From contig CAOKFD010000003.1 in the NCBI GenBank assembly GCA_948467645.1, positions 1 to 64,000 of the forward strand: 64,000 nt of DNA. The letters are read 5' to 3'. The stretch's first letter is position 1; every line of letters starts with the position of its first letter. This document shows, one piece after another, positions 33,462 through 41,219 of the stretch. The DNA comes from Fimadaptatus sp948467645. Lineage in GTDB: Bacteria > Bacillota > Clostridia > Christensenellales > Aristaeellaceae. The position numbers and the translations under genes were made by a program. Below the pieces are notes generated by a model, which was not told the origin of the DNA, did not search any database, and was given only the letters and a program-made list of their open reading frames with translations.

Positions 33462-36014
33462 TTGATAAGCTATACCGGCGATTATACGCAAAATATATCG
33501 TTTCCGCTGGGCGGCATAGGCACGGGCAGCATAGGTCTTGCGGGCAACGGCGCGTTGGTTGACTGGGAGATAAACAACCGGCCGGGCCGCGAAAGCATAA
33601 ACCCATTCTCCGGCTTTGCGACAAAGGCCGAGGACGACGCGCGCGTTATCGACTGGCGCTTTTTACAGGGTGACACGGCGCGCGACTTTATGGGCGGGCT
33701 GCACATCGGCAACCACTCATGGGGTTACGGTCACGGGCCGAATCGGGGCACACTGGCGGGCGGGCGGCACTTCGAGCACACGGTGTTCAGTGCGGAATTT
33801 CCATTTGCACACATATCATATTCGGATAAGCGCTTTCCGGGCGATGTAAAGCTGACCGCGTTTAACCCGTTCATACCGTCTAACGACGCGGACAGCAGCA
33901 TACCGGCGGCGATGTTTGAGTTCAGCGTGACCAATACAAGTGACGTGCCGATAACCTACACCATCGCATTGTCGGCGGGCAATCCGTTCGAAACGCTGGG
34001 TCTGAACGATTTCAGCGCCGAAGACGGCGTAAGCGCGCTTACGTTACACAGCGGGTGCGCGGACGCGGCCTCATGCGCGTATGGCGAGCTAGCGCTGGCA
34101 ACCGACTGCGAATGCGCAGCGCATCAGGACTACTGGTACCGCAGCGGCTGGTTCGATGATATGACTATGTTCATGAACGACTTCGGCGCGTTTGGGCCGA
34201 TCAAGCCGCGCGAATATGCCTCACCCTCAGACAAAAAGCCCGACATATGCACGCTGACTGCAAGCGTGAAGGTTGAGCCGGGCGATGCGCGCAAAGTACG
34301 CTTTATAATAAGCTGGTTCAGGCCCAACTACAAAAAGTACTGGGGCAATCGCATTGCCAAGGGCGACGCACCCGACTGGCACAATTACTATGCAAAGCTA
34401 TTCAGCGGCGCGGTCGATTGCGCGCGGTACTGCTTTAAGGAGTGGGACAGGCTGCTCGGCCAGTCGCAGATGTTCGCGGACGCGCTGGCCTCGTCCACGC
34501 TGGACAGGGCGGTCATCGACGCGATACAGGGCAATCTGTGCATACTCAAAAGCACTACCTGCCTTAGACTTACAGGCGGCGACTTTTACGCGTGGGAAGG
34601 CGTGAACCGCGACGCGGGCAGTTGTGAAGGTACTTGCCAGCACGTATGGAATTACGCCTATGCCCTGCCATTCCTGTTTCCGAAGCTGGAACGCGGCGTG
34701 CGCGAAAACGAGATTAAATATTCGCTGGAAAACAGCGGACTGCTGCACTTCCGCATGATGCTGCCGCTGGGCGCGGACAAACAGGCATTCCGCGCGTGCG
34801 TAGACGGCCAGATGGGCACGGTCATGAAGTGCTATCGCGAATGGAAGCTGTCGGGCGATAACGAGTGGCTGAAAAGCATGTGGCCGGGTATAAAGAGCTG
34901 CATCGAATACGCATGGAGCGGAGAGAACGAGGACAAGTGGGACGCGGAACGCACCGGCGTAATAACCGGGCGGCAGCACCACACGCTGGACGTGGAGCTG
35001 TTCGGCGCAAACAGCTGGCTGACCGGCTTCTATCACGGCGCGCTGCTGGCGGGCGCTCAGATGGCGCAGGCGGTCGGCGAAATTGACGCGGCCAAGGAAT
35101 ATGCGGAGCTTTATCAGCGCGGGCACGAGCTGCTTGAGCGCGAAACGTTCAACGGCCAGCACTATGTACAGGCAATCGATCTTGCCGACAAGGAGCTGCT
35201 CAGGCGGTTCAGCGCAGGTTCGGACGGCGAGGCCGTAAATAAATACTGGAGCGAGGAAAACGGCGAAATCAAGTATCAGATCGGCGACGGGTGTGAAATC
35301 GATCAGGTGGTGGCCGACTGGCACGCGGGACTTATCGGACTTGGAAACATATTCGAGCCTGACCACCGCAAAAAGGCGCTTAAAAGCATATACAAGCTGA
35401 ACTTCAAGAACATGCGCGATCTGAACAACCCCTGCCGCATATTCGCGTGCAACGGCGAAAGCGGCGCGACAATATGCGCATGGGACGAAAATGTCAAAAA
35501 GCCCGCGATACCCATCCCCTACTCCGAGGAAGTCATGACCGGATTCGAATACGCATATGCGGGGAGCCTGCTGCAATGCGGCATGGAGAACGAGGCGCTG
35601 ACAGTCGTGCGCGCGATACGCGATCGATACGACGGCAAGAAGCGCAACCCGTTCAGCGAGATCGAATGCGGCGCAAGCTATGCGCGCGCGATGGCGAGTT
35701 ACGCGCTGCTGCTGACTTACAGCGGTTTCCGGTTCGATATGACGCGCGGCATGATCGGGTTTAAGCCGATGCACGACGGCAGGTACTTCTGGTCGATCGA
35801 CGGCGCGTGGGGCACGGTCGAGACGAGCACGGAGTGCGTCCGACTGAACGTGCTGTACGGATTGGTCAAACTCCGGCGTTTTGAACACGCGTTGGGTTCG
35901 GCTACGGCGGTTAAGGTAAATGATACGGCGATTGCGTTCAACTGCGACGGCGACGCGGTTGTCGCGGACATGGCACTCACGGCAGGCGATTTGCTTACCG
36001 TGTGTGCTAAGTAA
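33462..36014 (+). CDS. GH116 (DUF608) beta-glycosidase-like protein
   Basis: About 850 residues, without a signal peptide. The N-terminal beta domain begins NISFPLGGIGTGSIGLAGNGALVDWEINNRPG, the hallmark of bile-acid beta-glucosidase-like GH116 proteins. The catalytic barrel (residues about 370-840) shows GVNRDAGSCEGTCQHVWNYAYALPFLFP, the WKLSGDNEWLKSMWPGIK block, ITGRQHHTLDVELFGANSWLTGFYHGALLAGAQ with the nucleophile Glu, and the C-terminal PFSEIECGASYARAMASYALLL. Members cleave beta-glucosides, beta-xylosides or GlcNAc; the substrate is unknown here. The start is taken as TTG at 33462, after GGGGTGG. The frame stays open far upstream but lies before the promoter. Medium certainty for the start, high for the family. 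Confidence 0.92.
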   Translation: MISYTGDYTQNISFPLGGIGTGSIGLAGNGALVDWEINNRPGRESINPFSGFATKAEDDARVIDWRFLQGDTARDFMGGLHIGNHSWGYGHGPNRGTLAGGRHFEHTVFSAEFPFAHISYSDKRFPGDVKLTAFNPFIPSNDADSSIPAAMFEFSVTNTSDVPITYTIALSAGNPFETLGLNDFSAEDGVSALTLHSGCADAASCAYGELALATDCECAAHQDYWYRSGWFDDMTMFMNDFGAFGPIKPREYASPSDKKPDICTLTASVKVEPGDARKVRFIISWFRPNYKKYWGNRIAKGDAPDWHNYYAKLFSGAVDCARYCFKEWDRLLGQSQMFADALASSTLDRAVIDAIQGNLCILKSTTCLRLTGGDFYAWEGVNRDAGSCEGTCQHVWNYAYALPFLFPKLERGVRENEIKYSLENSGLLHFRMMLPLGADKQAFRACVDGQMGTVMKCYREWKLSGDNEWLKSMWPGIKSCIEYAWSGENEDKWDAERTGVITGRQHHTLDVELFGANSWLTGFYHGALLAGAQMAQAVGEIDAAKEYAELYQRGHELLERETFNGQHYVQAIDLADKELLRRFSAGSDGEAVNKYWSEENGEIKYQIGDGCEIDQVVADWHAGLIGLGNIFEPDHRKKALKSIYKLNFKNMRDLNNPCRIFACNGESGATICAWDENVKKPAIPIPYSEEVMTGFEYAYAGSLLQCGMENEALTVVRAIRDRYDGKKRNPFSEIECGASYARAMASYALLLTYSGFRFDMTRGMIGFKPMHDGRYFWSIDGAWGTVETSTECVRLNVLYGLVKLRRFEHALGSATAVKVNDTAIAFNCDGDAVVADMALTAGDLLTVCAK

Positions 36015-36031
36015 GGTCTGGATATGATAAG

Positions 36032-36068
36032 GCGGCGCTTGCCTCTAGTTATGGGATGCAAGCGCCGC
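36032..36068 (+). terminator. terminator of the GH116 gene
   Basis: GCGGCGCTTGC/GCAAGCGCCGC, 15-base loop, then GTTGTGTTTG, 18 bases past the stop. Confidence 0.75.
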
Positions 36069-36139
36069 GTTGTGTTTGACTAAGAATTGCTCTCCTGCCT
36101 TTACATGAAAAGCCACTTAAACTGCCTCAGCAAAATTAA

Positions 36140-36178
36140 GCGGCACACGCCATACGAAATGTCGGGAGCGTGCGCCGC
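36140..36178 (-). terminator. terminator of the peptidoglycan-binding protein gene
   Basis: GCGGC-a-CACGC pairs with GCGTG-c-GCCGC; the minus strand continues TTAATTTTG. It lies 15 bases past the stop at 36193. Confidence 0.75.
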
Positions 36179-36192
36179 AGTTGTATATTCGA

Positions 36193-37638
36193 TTATTCCG
36201 CGGTATAGGTAAGCGCCGTGTCACCCAGCTCCAGTGTGAGCGTCCATGCGCTGCCGTGCGTCTGAACCGCCGCGGGCACTTCCGCGTAGGCGATGAACTT
36301 GCCCTTGCTCAGCGGCAGCAGCGCCGTGCCGAACGACTGGCCGTCGTTCTGCTCGACCGCGAAGGTGCATTCATAGTCGTACTTGCCGTCCAGCGTGAGC
36401 GTCGCGGAGTAGTCCCACGATGCGTCCTTCCCGGCGAGCGCGAGACTTTCCAGCGTGCCCTCAAATAAGATGAGCACGTTATCGCTGTCCGATGCGCTTA
36501 TCGCCGAGGTTTCGTCACCGTCCGAAGGAGTTACGCGCTTTGCAAAGCGATACGAATCCAGCTCTATGCGCGCCGCGTCCGCAATTTCGTATATAGTGCC
36601 CGGCTCGGCGGCGGTGTCGCCCTCGGCGGTCTTTGCAACGCTGATCGGCTTTGCGGCATCGCCGGTGTCAGGCTGTGCGCCGATCTTGAGGGCGTTTATC
36701 AGCGCCGCGTCCGCACTGCCGGTGGGCACATAGCCCAGTACAAGCTGGGCACGCCTGACTGCGGCGCGGGTCTGATCGCCGTAACTCGTGCTTGGATCGA
36801 CGTACATGTAGCCCTCGTCGCGCAGAAGCTCCTGCAATTCGCGCACGGACTTACTGGAATCGCCCAGCTTCAGCACGTCGAAGTTCTTATCCAGCGTGAG
36901 CGACACGCGCGGCTGTGCGGATATTTCGGTTGAGACATAGGCGCAGGTCTTATCGTTTGCGTCCTCCCAATCGGATATGGCGCGCTCTGCGTCCGCGCCC
37001 GCGCCCAGCGCGTCGTATATTGCCAGCGCCTCGCGCACGCAGTCGGCCGACGCGGCCTGCATCTCGGCGCGCGCGGTAGAATAGTCGTTGTCGGAGCGCA
37101 CCTTGACGGTATAGCTCTTTACGCGCTCGGCGCCGTGCAGCATTACGGAGAACTCCTTCGCGTCAGTCATCGCCCTCAGCATGGATATGCCGTCCGCGTT
37201 CAGCGGCGCGCGCATCATCTCGGTGCGGTAGGAGCCGATCGCGCTTACCTCGGACGCGGTTTCAAAGTCGTACCGCACGCCGTCGATCAACATCGATACC
37301 GCGCCCGCGTTCACTTCCGTGCCGCTTATCATGCACACGTTCAACGTGGGCGTAATTGTGTTGTCCAGCGTGTTGCCCTCCAGCGACACGTACATAAACA
37401 GCGTGCCGTCGCCGGACGAGCGGCCATAGCCATTGCCTATCGCGTCTAGCGCGGCCTGCGTGCGGTTGGGAATCAGGCTCCATGCGCCGGTAGTCTCGTC
37501 GTGAGTGAACGCATCCTGAGTTTTGAGCGAATCGATATTTACTATCGGCGCGCCGTTTTGAAGCGCGTCGGCGCTTGCCAGTGCGCCACTCGCCATCAGC
37601 GCCGCCGCCAGTGCCAGACTTACTATCTGCTTTTTCAT
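36193..37638 (-). CDS. secreted protein with a peptidoglycan-binding domain
   Basis: 481 residues. Signal peptide about 1-24 (MKKQIVSLALAAALMASGALASA). Residues about 255-318 form a PG_binding_1 module: LKLGDSSKSVRELQELLRDE, then SYGDQTRAAVRRAQLVLGY, with the repeating hydrophobic pattern of that fold. The flanking N- and C-terminal parts are acidic, beta-rich and not recognised. No catalytic hydrolase domain is visible, so it probably binds the wall without cutting it. It is divergent from the three-adaptor exporter operon, with 277 bases between. A role at the envelope together with the exporter is possible. Confidence 0.85.
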   Translation of the reverse strand: MKKQIVSLALAAALMASGALASADALQNGAPIVNIDSLKTQDAFTHDETTGAWSLIPNRTQAALDAIGNGYGRSSGDGTLFMYVSLEGNTLDNTITPTLNVCMISGTEVNAGAVSMLIDGVRYDFETASEVSAIGSYRTEMMRAPLNADGISMLRAMTDAKEFSVMLHGAERVKSYTVKVRSDNDYSTARAEMQAASADCVREALAIYDALGAGADAERAISDWEDANDKTCAYVSTEISAQPRVSLTLDKNFDVLKLGDSSKSVRELQELLRDEGYMYVDPSTSYGDQTRAAVRRAQLVLGYVPTGSADAALINALKIGAQPDTGDAAKPISVAKTAEGDTAAEPGTIYEIADAARIELDSYRFAKRVTPSDGDETSAISASDSDNVLILFEGTLESLALAGKDASWDYSATLTLDGKYDYECTFAVEQNDGQSFGTALLPLSKGKFIAYAEVPAAVQTHGSAWTLTLELGDTALTYTAE

Positions 37639-37832
37639 TATATATACGCTTTCCTTTCGCAGATTTTCATCACAAGTGCATTTTACATAAAGCGGATGCT
37701 TCTGTCAACCACATATTACATGGTATTTCGCCAAAATGCTGCCGGAGTTGACATTGCGCACATATTGTCGGCTTATTTTTTCACAAAGTCGCTGTTTAGT
37801 TTTACGATGCGCCCGAAGCGGTGCATTTTGGG

Positions 37833-37861
37833 TTGTGTGGCGGCATTTGATGTGATAGAAT
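37833..37861 (+). promoter_or_regulatory. promoter of the three-adaptor exporter operon
   Basis: TTGTGT, 17-base spacer, TAGAAT, 55 bases before the ATG at 37916. No operator is evident. Confidence 0.5.
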
Positions 37862-37915
37862 ATTGCACATACATTAAGGATTGCCGTCTTTTGAGTATAA
37901 GGAGATCATACGCGT

Positions 37916-39013
37916 ATGAATGTCAAAAAAGTAATCGCCGGCGCGCTGCTGCCGCTGACGCTGCTTGCGCTGCCGGGCTGTTCGATGCTGCCCGAGGAGG
38001 AGGAGTTCCGCTCCGCCCCGGTGCTGCGCGATTATCAGCAGGCTGAATACACGCTCACGCCCGTTTTGCGCGGCGATCTGGAGCTGACACAATCCATATC
38101 CTGTCGGTACGAGCCTGTTAAAGAGGAAAAGCTGTCGTTCGGCGTGGGCGGGCTGTACTTTGCCGGGATATATGTCGAGCGCGGCGACTATGTGACCAAG
38201 GGCACGCTGCTGGCCGAACTGCAGATGGGTTCGCTAAAGGACGATATTGAAAACTGCGAATCCGAGATTGCGCGGCTGGAGATGCGCCTGCGTCAGGCAA
38301 ATGAAATGACCGCACTGACTCTTAATCGCCACAAGCTGTACCTGCAAACGCTGTCCGACGAAGCGCGCAAGAATGCGCAGACACTTGAGGAAAAGCGCGC
38401 CGAGCTGGATCTGAGCATTCAGTCGATAAGTGATTCGCTGATGATACAGCAAATGCGTCGGGAGGAGCTGGAACAAAAGCGCGCCGAACGCCAGCTGGTG
38501 GCGGGCATGGACGGCACGGTAATGTACCTGCGCAACTATCGTGACGGCGATACGTCAACCGAGAACTCCACCTTCATAACGCTGTCCGATACCGAGTCCA
38601 GCATGTTCACCGCCGAAACCGAGTTTTTTGACATTCTGCCCGTGGGCGAGGAATTCACAGTGGTGTGCGGCAAGGTTGAATATCCCGTGCGCGTGGTAAG
38701 CGCCGAGGAGCTGGGACTGCCCGCGCCCGACGCGGACGCTAAAAAGCAGACAGTGTATCTGAAGCTGCTTGAGCCCGCGGTCGATTTGGAATCGGGCGAC
38801 CGCGGCACGGTTTCAGTGCTGCTGGACTCGCGGCAGGGGGCGCTGTACGTCAATTCCAAGGCTGTATCTACCGTGGATGGGCGCTCGTTTGTGTACGTGC
38901 TGGGCGACGACGGACTGCGGCACATGGTCGATGTGGAAATCGGACTTTCGACCGGCAGTCAGACCGAGATCGTATCCGGGCTGAACGAAGGCGACGAAAT
39001 CATACTCGCGTGA
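37916..39013 (+). CDS. membrane-fusion (adaptor) lipoprotein 1
   Basis: 365 residues. Lipoprotein signal LLALPGCS with the lipobox Cys near residue 22. HlyD/RND-adaptor layout: a beta-barrel/lipoyl half YFAGIYVERGDYVTKGTLLAELQMG, a long coiled coil about 100-195 (ENCESEIARLEMRLRQANEM and following helices), the second lipoyl half AGMDGTVMYLRNYRDGD, and a C-terminal membrane-proximal segment ending GLNEGDEIILA. In Gram-positives such MacA-like adaptors extend an ABC exporter through the wall. First gene of the operon; AAGGAG before the ATG. The next two genes encode further adaptors of the same fold. Confidence 0.9.
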   Translation: MNVKKVIAGALLPLTLLALPGCSMLPEEEEFRSAPVLRDYQQAEYTLTPVLRGDLELTQSISCRYEPVKEEKLSFGVGGLYFAGIYVERGDYVTKGTLLAELQMGSLKDDIENCESEIARLEMRLRQANEMTALTLNRHKLYLQTLSDEARKNAQTLEEKRAELDLSIQSISDSLMIQQMRREELEQKRAERQLVAGMDGTVMYLRNYRDGDTSTENSTFITLSDTESSMFTAETEFFDILPVGEEFTVVCGKVEYPVRVVSAEELGLPAPDADAKKQTVYLKLLEPAVDLESGDRGTVSVLLDSRQGALYVNSKAVSTVDGRSFVYVLGDDGLRHMVDVEIGLSTGSQTEIVSGLNEGDEIILA

Positions 39014-39031
39014 CGCGGAGGCACTTATAAT

Positions 39032-40132
39032 ATGAAAAAAGCACTTGCGGCGCTGCTGATTGCGGCGCTTACGCTGATGGGATGCGCGCTGGCCGAGGAA
39101 GCCGCCGTGCCGGAGCTTATCGAGCCGGTGGGCGTAAGGCTGGACACGGCCAAGGTCGTGCGGCAGGACATATACAACATGAGCTACTACGACGCGGCAG
39201 TCGTGCCCTACACCGAGGAGCTTTCGTTCACGGTGGACGGCAAGATCGATACGGTGACTGCCTTAGTCGGCGATGTCGTTAAGAAGGGCGACGTGCTGGC
39301 CACGCTCGACCAGACCGACGACGAAGAACAGGCAGAGAACCTGCGGCAGCAGATAGATTATCTTGAAACTGAGCTTGCTTTTGCAAAGCGCTCGGACAAA
39401 CTGACGCTGGAGTCGGCTCAGTTGGAGCTGGAACAGCTAAAGGCACAGGCAAAGAGCGGCGGCGCCACCGATGCTGACGTTAAGCTCAAGCAGGCCGACG
39501 TTGACATACTAAAGCTGAGCCAGCAGCAGGCGCGCGAAAGCGACGAGTTTGCAATCGCATCGCTCCGCAGGCAACTCGCCAGCGTCGAGGAAAAACTAGG
39601 CGACAACACCATCGCAGCCCCGTTCGACGGCCGGATAGTCTATATGCAGCAGGTCGAAAAGGGCACATGGATGAAGGCATACGACCCGCTGTTTTACATA
39701 GCCGACGACACCCGCCTGTCCATAGACAGTGCGTACATATCCGCGTCGGTTACGAGCAGCGCGAACGAGGTTTACGCGCGCGTGAACGGCGTTGACTGCG
39801 CGATCACGGCGCAGGAGTTTAACTGGCGCGAGTACGTGACGATCGCGCTGTCGGGCGGCGAGCTGCGTTCGGGCTTTGACTTTGTGGACGGCGCGCCCGA
39901 GGGCACGGAGAGCGGCATGTATGCGACGGTGTTCGTAAAGTCGGGACTGGTCGAGGACGCGCTGGTCGTACCCGCGAACGCGATTTACACCGACGAAAGC
40001 GGACGATATGTGTATCTCATAGACGGCGGCACGCGCACGCGGCAGGCCGTTTCCACCGGGCGATTCACTACCACGCTGGTGCAGATTACCGACGGACTCA
40101 AGGAGGGCGACCTGGTATATGTCAAGGAATAG
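39032..40132 (+). CDS. membrane-fusion (adaptor) protein 2
   Basis: 366 residues. Signal peptide with MGCALA near residue 20: a cysteine is present but the lipobox is imperfect. Core: TVDGKIDTVTALVGDVVKKGDVLATLDQTD (first lipoyl half), coiled coil about 100-190 (LRQQIDYLETELAFAKRSDK and following), APFDGRIVYMQQVEKG (second lipoyl half), barrel segment to VVPANAIYTDESGRYVYLIDGG, and a C-terminus ending TDGLKEGDLVYVKE. Same MacA-like family as the flanking proteins but not a close copy. It starts 18 bases after adaptor 1, and its stop overlaps the start of adaptor 3 by 14 bases. Confidence 0.9.
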   Translation: MKKALAALLIAALTLMGCALAEEAAVPELIEPVGVRLDTAKVVRQDIYNMSYYDAAVVPYTEELSFTVDGKIDTVTALVGDVVKKGDVLATLDQTDDEEQAENLRQQIDYLETELAFAKRSDKLTLESAQLELEQLKAQAKSGGATDADVKLKQADVDILKLSQQQARESDEFAIASLRRQLASVEEKLGDNTIAAPFDGRIVYMQQVEKGTWMKAYDPLFYIADDTRLSIDSAYISASVTSSANEVYARVNGVDCAITAQEFNWREYVTIALSGGELRSGFDFVDGAPEGTESGMYATVFVKSGLVEDALVVPANAIYTDESGRYVYLIDGGTRTRQAVSTGRFTTTLVQITDGLKEGDLVYVKE

Positions 40133-41201
40133 AGCGGCGGTTCTGGCGGCAGTGCTTGTGATTATGCTGATGCTGCCCGCCTGTGCGCTGGGCGACGATC
40201 TGATAGACGACAGTCTGCTTGTGCCCGAAACCGCCAATTACGATACATTTACGGTCGAATACGGCGACTACATAAAATCCGCTTCGGCGGGCGGTTATCA
40301 GGTGTTCCCGGTCGAGCAGCATCTTTCGGTAAAGGAGGGCACGGCACGCATAGTCAAGCTGAATATAGCGCGCAATGCCAATGTCAAGGCGGGCGACGTG
40401 CTGGTGACGTATGAAAAGGAAGGCAGCCGCGCCGAGCTGGAGAGCATGAAGCTCACACTCCAGCGCACGCAGGAAAGTTTTGAACTGGGCAAGCAGGAGC
40501 GCTCGGAAAGCATACGTACGCTGAAAAGCGACATGAGCGACATCACCGACAGCTATGCACTTAAGCAGGCCAAAATACGTTTGCAGCAGGCACAGCTTGA
40601 CTACGAGCAGTACGTATTTGAATGCGAATACGACATACGCAATCAGCAAAAGAGCATAGACGAGCTGACCGAGTTCTTCGACGACACGCAGATCGTCGCG
40701 CCGTTCGACGGTATAGTTACGGACTTAACCACCAAGGGCAAGGGCGACACCATATATGCGGGCGAGACGCTGATAACGCTGCAGTCGCAGGACACGTATT
40801 ATATAGGTATAGACAACTCCAACGGCAACTTCCGCTACGGCATGAGCGTAAGCGTGGGATTGGGGCCGCGCAACAAAAAGACTTATTTGGACGGGCGCGT
40901 AATTTCGGCAGCCAACATACTGCCTAACGAAACCAAGCCTTCGTACGCGCTGATCGAGGTATACGGCGAAGTCACGGAATCCGGACTGCGCAATATTTCG
41001 GTGGAAAGCAACACAATTGAATTAAAGCACGTACTGCTGCTGCCGCGCAAGGCGCTTTCGCTTAGCGGCGGCAAGACTTACGTATCCATACTGGACGGCG
41101 ATATGGTGCAAAAGCGCATCGTCGTAAGCGGGCACAACACGTCCAGCGACACATGGGTGTTGCAGGGGCTTGACGAGGGGCAGCAGGTCATACTCGATTA
41201 A
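40119..41201 (+). CDS. membrane-fusion (adaptor) protein 3
   Basis: 360 residues. N-terminal signal AVLAAVLVIMLMLPACALG with a cysteine in a lipobox-like position (LPAC). The coiled-coil section (about 105-185, LESMKLTLQRTQESFELGKQ and following) is flanked by lipoyl halves EGTARIVKLNIARNANVKAG and APFDGIVTDLTTKGKGDTIY. The C-terminal part has LLPRKALSLSGGKTYVSILDGD and ends GLDEGQQVILD. Translationally coupled to adaptor 2 through a 14-base overlap; the permease gene begins 18 bases later. Three different adaptors in one operon suggest a heteromeric periplasm- or wall-spanning channel. Confidence 0.9.
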   Translation: MSRNRAAVLAAVLVIMLMLPACALGDDLIDDSLLVPETANYDTFTVEYGDYIKSASAGGYQVFPVEQHLSVKEGTARIVKLNIARNANVKAGDVLVTYEKEGSRAELESMKLTLQRTQESFELGKQERSESIRTLKSDMSDITDSYALKQAKIRLQQAQLDYEQYVFECEYDIRNQQKSIDELTEFFDDTQIVAPFDGIVTDLTTKGKGDTIYAGETLITLQSQDTYYIGIDNSNGNFRYGMSVSVGLGPRNKKTYLDGRVISAANILPNETKPSYALIEVYGEVTESGLRNISVESNTIELKHVLLLPRKALSLSGGKTYVSILDGDMVQKRIVVSGHNTSSDTWVLQGLDEGQQVILD

Positions 41202-41219
41202 CTTGCGGAGGTCGCGGGC

